From Coriobacteriia bacterium (lineage in GTDB: Bacteria; Actinomycetota; Coriobacteriia; Anaerosomatales; JAENZW01), in NCBI GenBank assembly GCA_029858605.1, contig JAOUET010000028.1, positions 1 through 13,848 of the forward strand: a stretch of 13,848 nt of DNA, in the 5' to 3' direction. Position numbers and translations under genes: made by a program. The notes beneath the pieces were generated by a model, which saw only the letters and a list, made by a program, of their open reading frames with translations, ran no database searches and was not told where the DNA came from. Below, piece after piece: positions 13,708 to 13,848 of the stretch. The first letter of the stretch is position 1. The number at the start of each line of letters is the position of its first letter.

Positions 13708-13848
13708 GTCAGCACGCCGGTGGCGACGGCGGCGAACAGAATCGAGGGCAGCATATTGCCGACAGGCAGGCGCTTTACGCCCGCCAGGTCGAGCCCGATC
13801 GCAAGAATCAGCGCCCCACCCGAGGCCTGGATCGAGGCGATCACGGCC
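13704..13848 (-). CDS. C-terminal end of a DUF554-type membrane protein (start lies beyond the window)
   Basis: Only the last 47 residues are present. They read AVIASIQASGGALILAIGLD, then LAGVKRLPVGNMLPSILFAA, ending VATGVLT. The pattern of a Gly-rich helix, LAIGLDLAGVKRLPVGNMLPS and a final hydrophobic helix matches the C-terminus of the DUF554 (YqgA/YdfK) family of multi-pass inner-membrane proteins, whose function is not settled. The stop codon overlaps the next gene's ATG by ATGA. The call rests on a short segment. Confidence 0.7.
   Translation of the reverse strand, partial: AVIASIQASGGALILAIGLDLAGVKRLPVGNMLPSILFAAVATGVLT

Overview
The window is GC-rich chromosomal DNA from a bacterium with GTG and TTG starts and strong Shine-Dalgarno sites. 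The order mfd, SurA-type chaperone, mazG, eno on one strand resembles a neighbourhood I know from Actinomycetota. The YabN-like methylase domain fused to MazG fits deep-branching Gram-positive lineages such as Coriobacteriia. This taxonomic placement is inference. I see no phage, insertion sequence, CRISPR array, tRNA or rRNA.

Region A (1-9151, minus strand) reads right to left. An FKBP-type prolyl isomerase and a small parvulin (9151-8335) form one unit. The mfd gene (8162-4731) follows, with its own clear promoter. Next come a membrane-anchored PASTA/SurA-N protein (4673-3663), a SurA/PrsA-like lipoprotein (3577-2612), a methylase-like/MazG fusion (2586-1168), and enolase (1120 to beyond the window edge). 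The region combines transcription-coupled repair, extracytoplasmic protein folding, nucleotide-pool cleaning and glycolysis. The PASTA protein is the most unusual gene: it has kept the SurA N-terminal chaperone region, lost the isomerase domain and gained a PASTA domain.

Region B (9235-11569, plus strand) holds a MalY/PatB-type C-S lyase, probably translated from a leaderless mRNA. It is followed by a TetR-family repressor and a small three-helix membrane protein of unknown function. The spaced palindrome GGAAAC-N14-GTTTCC occurs twice in front of tetR and once in front of the membrane gene. This gives a self-contained candidate TetR regulon.

Region C (12356-11619, minus strand) is a two-gene unit. 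A small membrane protein is followed, one base later, by a Cro/C1-type HTH regulator. Their promoter carries a TGAGTAG/CTACTCA palindrome plus a third half-site.

Region D (12540-13848) holds endonuclease III (nth, plus strand). It converges with a small membrane protein of unknown function, which overlaps by ATGA the end of a DUF554-type membrane protein that enters from the right edge.

No gene-free stretch exceeds 300 bases. The longest gaps are 12289-12539 (operator/promoter of the HTH unit, then an unexplained palindrome), 8163-8334 (mfd promoter and leader) and 10378-10548 (tetR operators).
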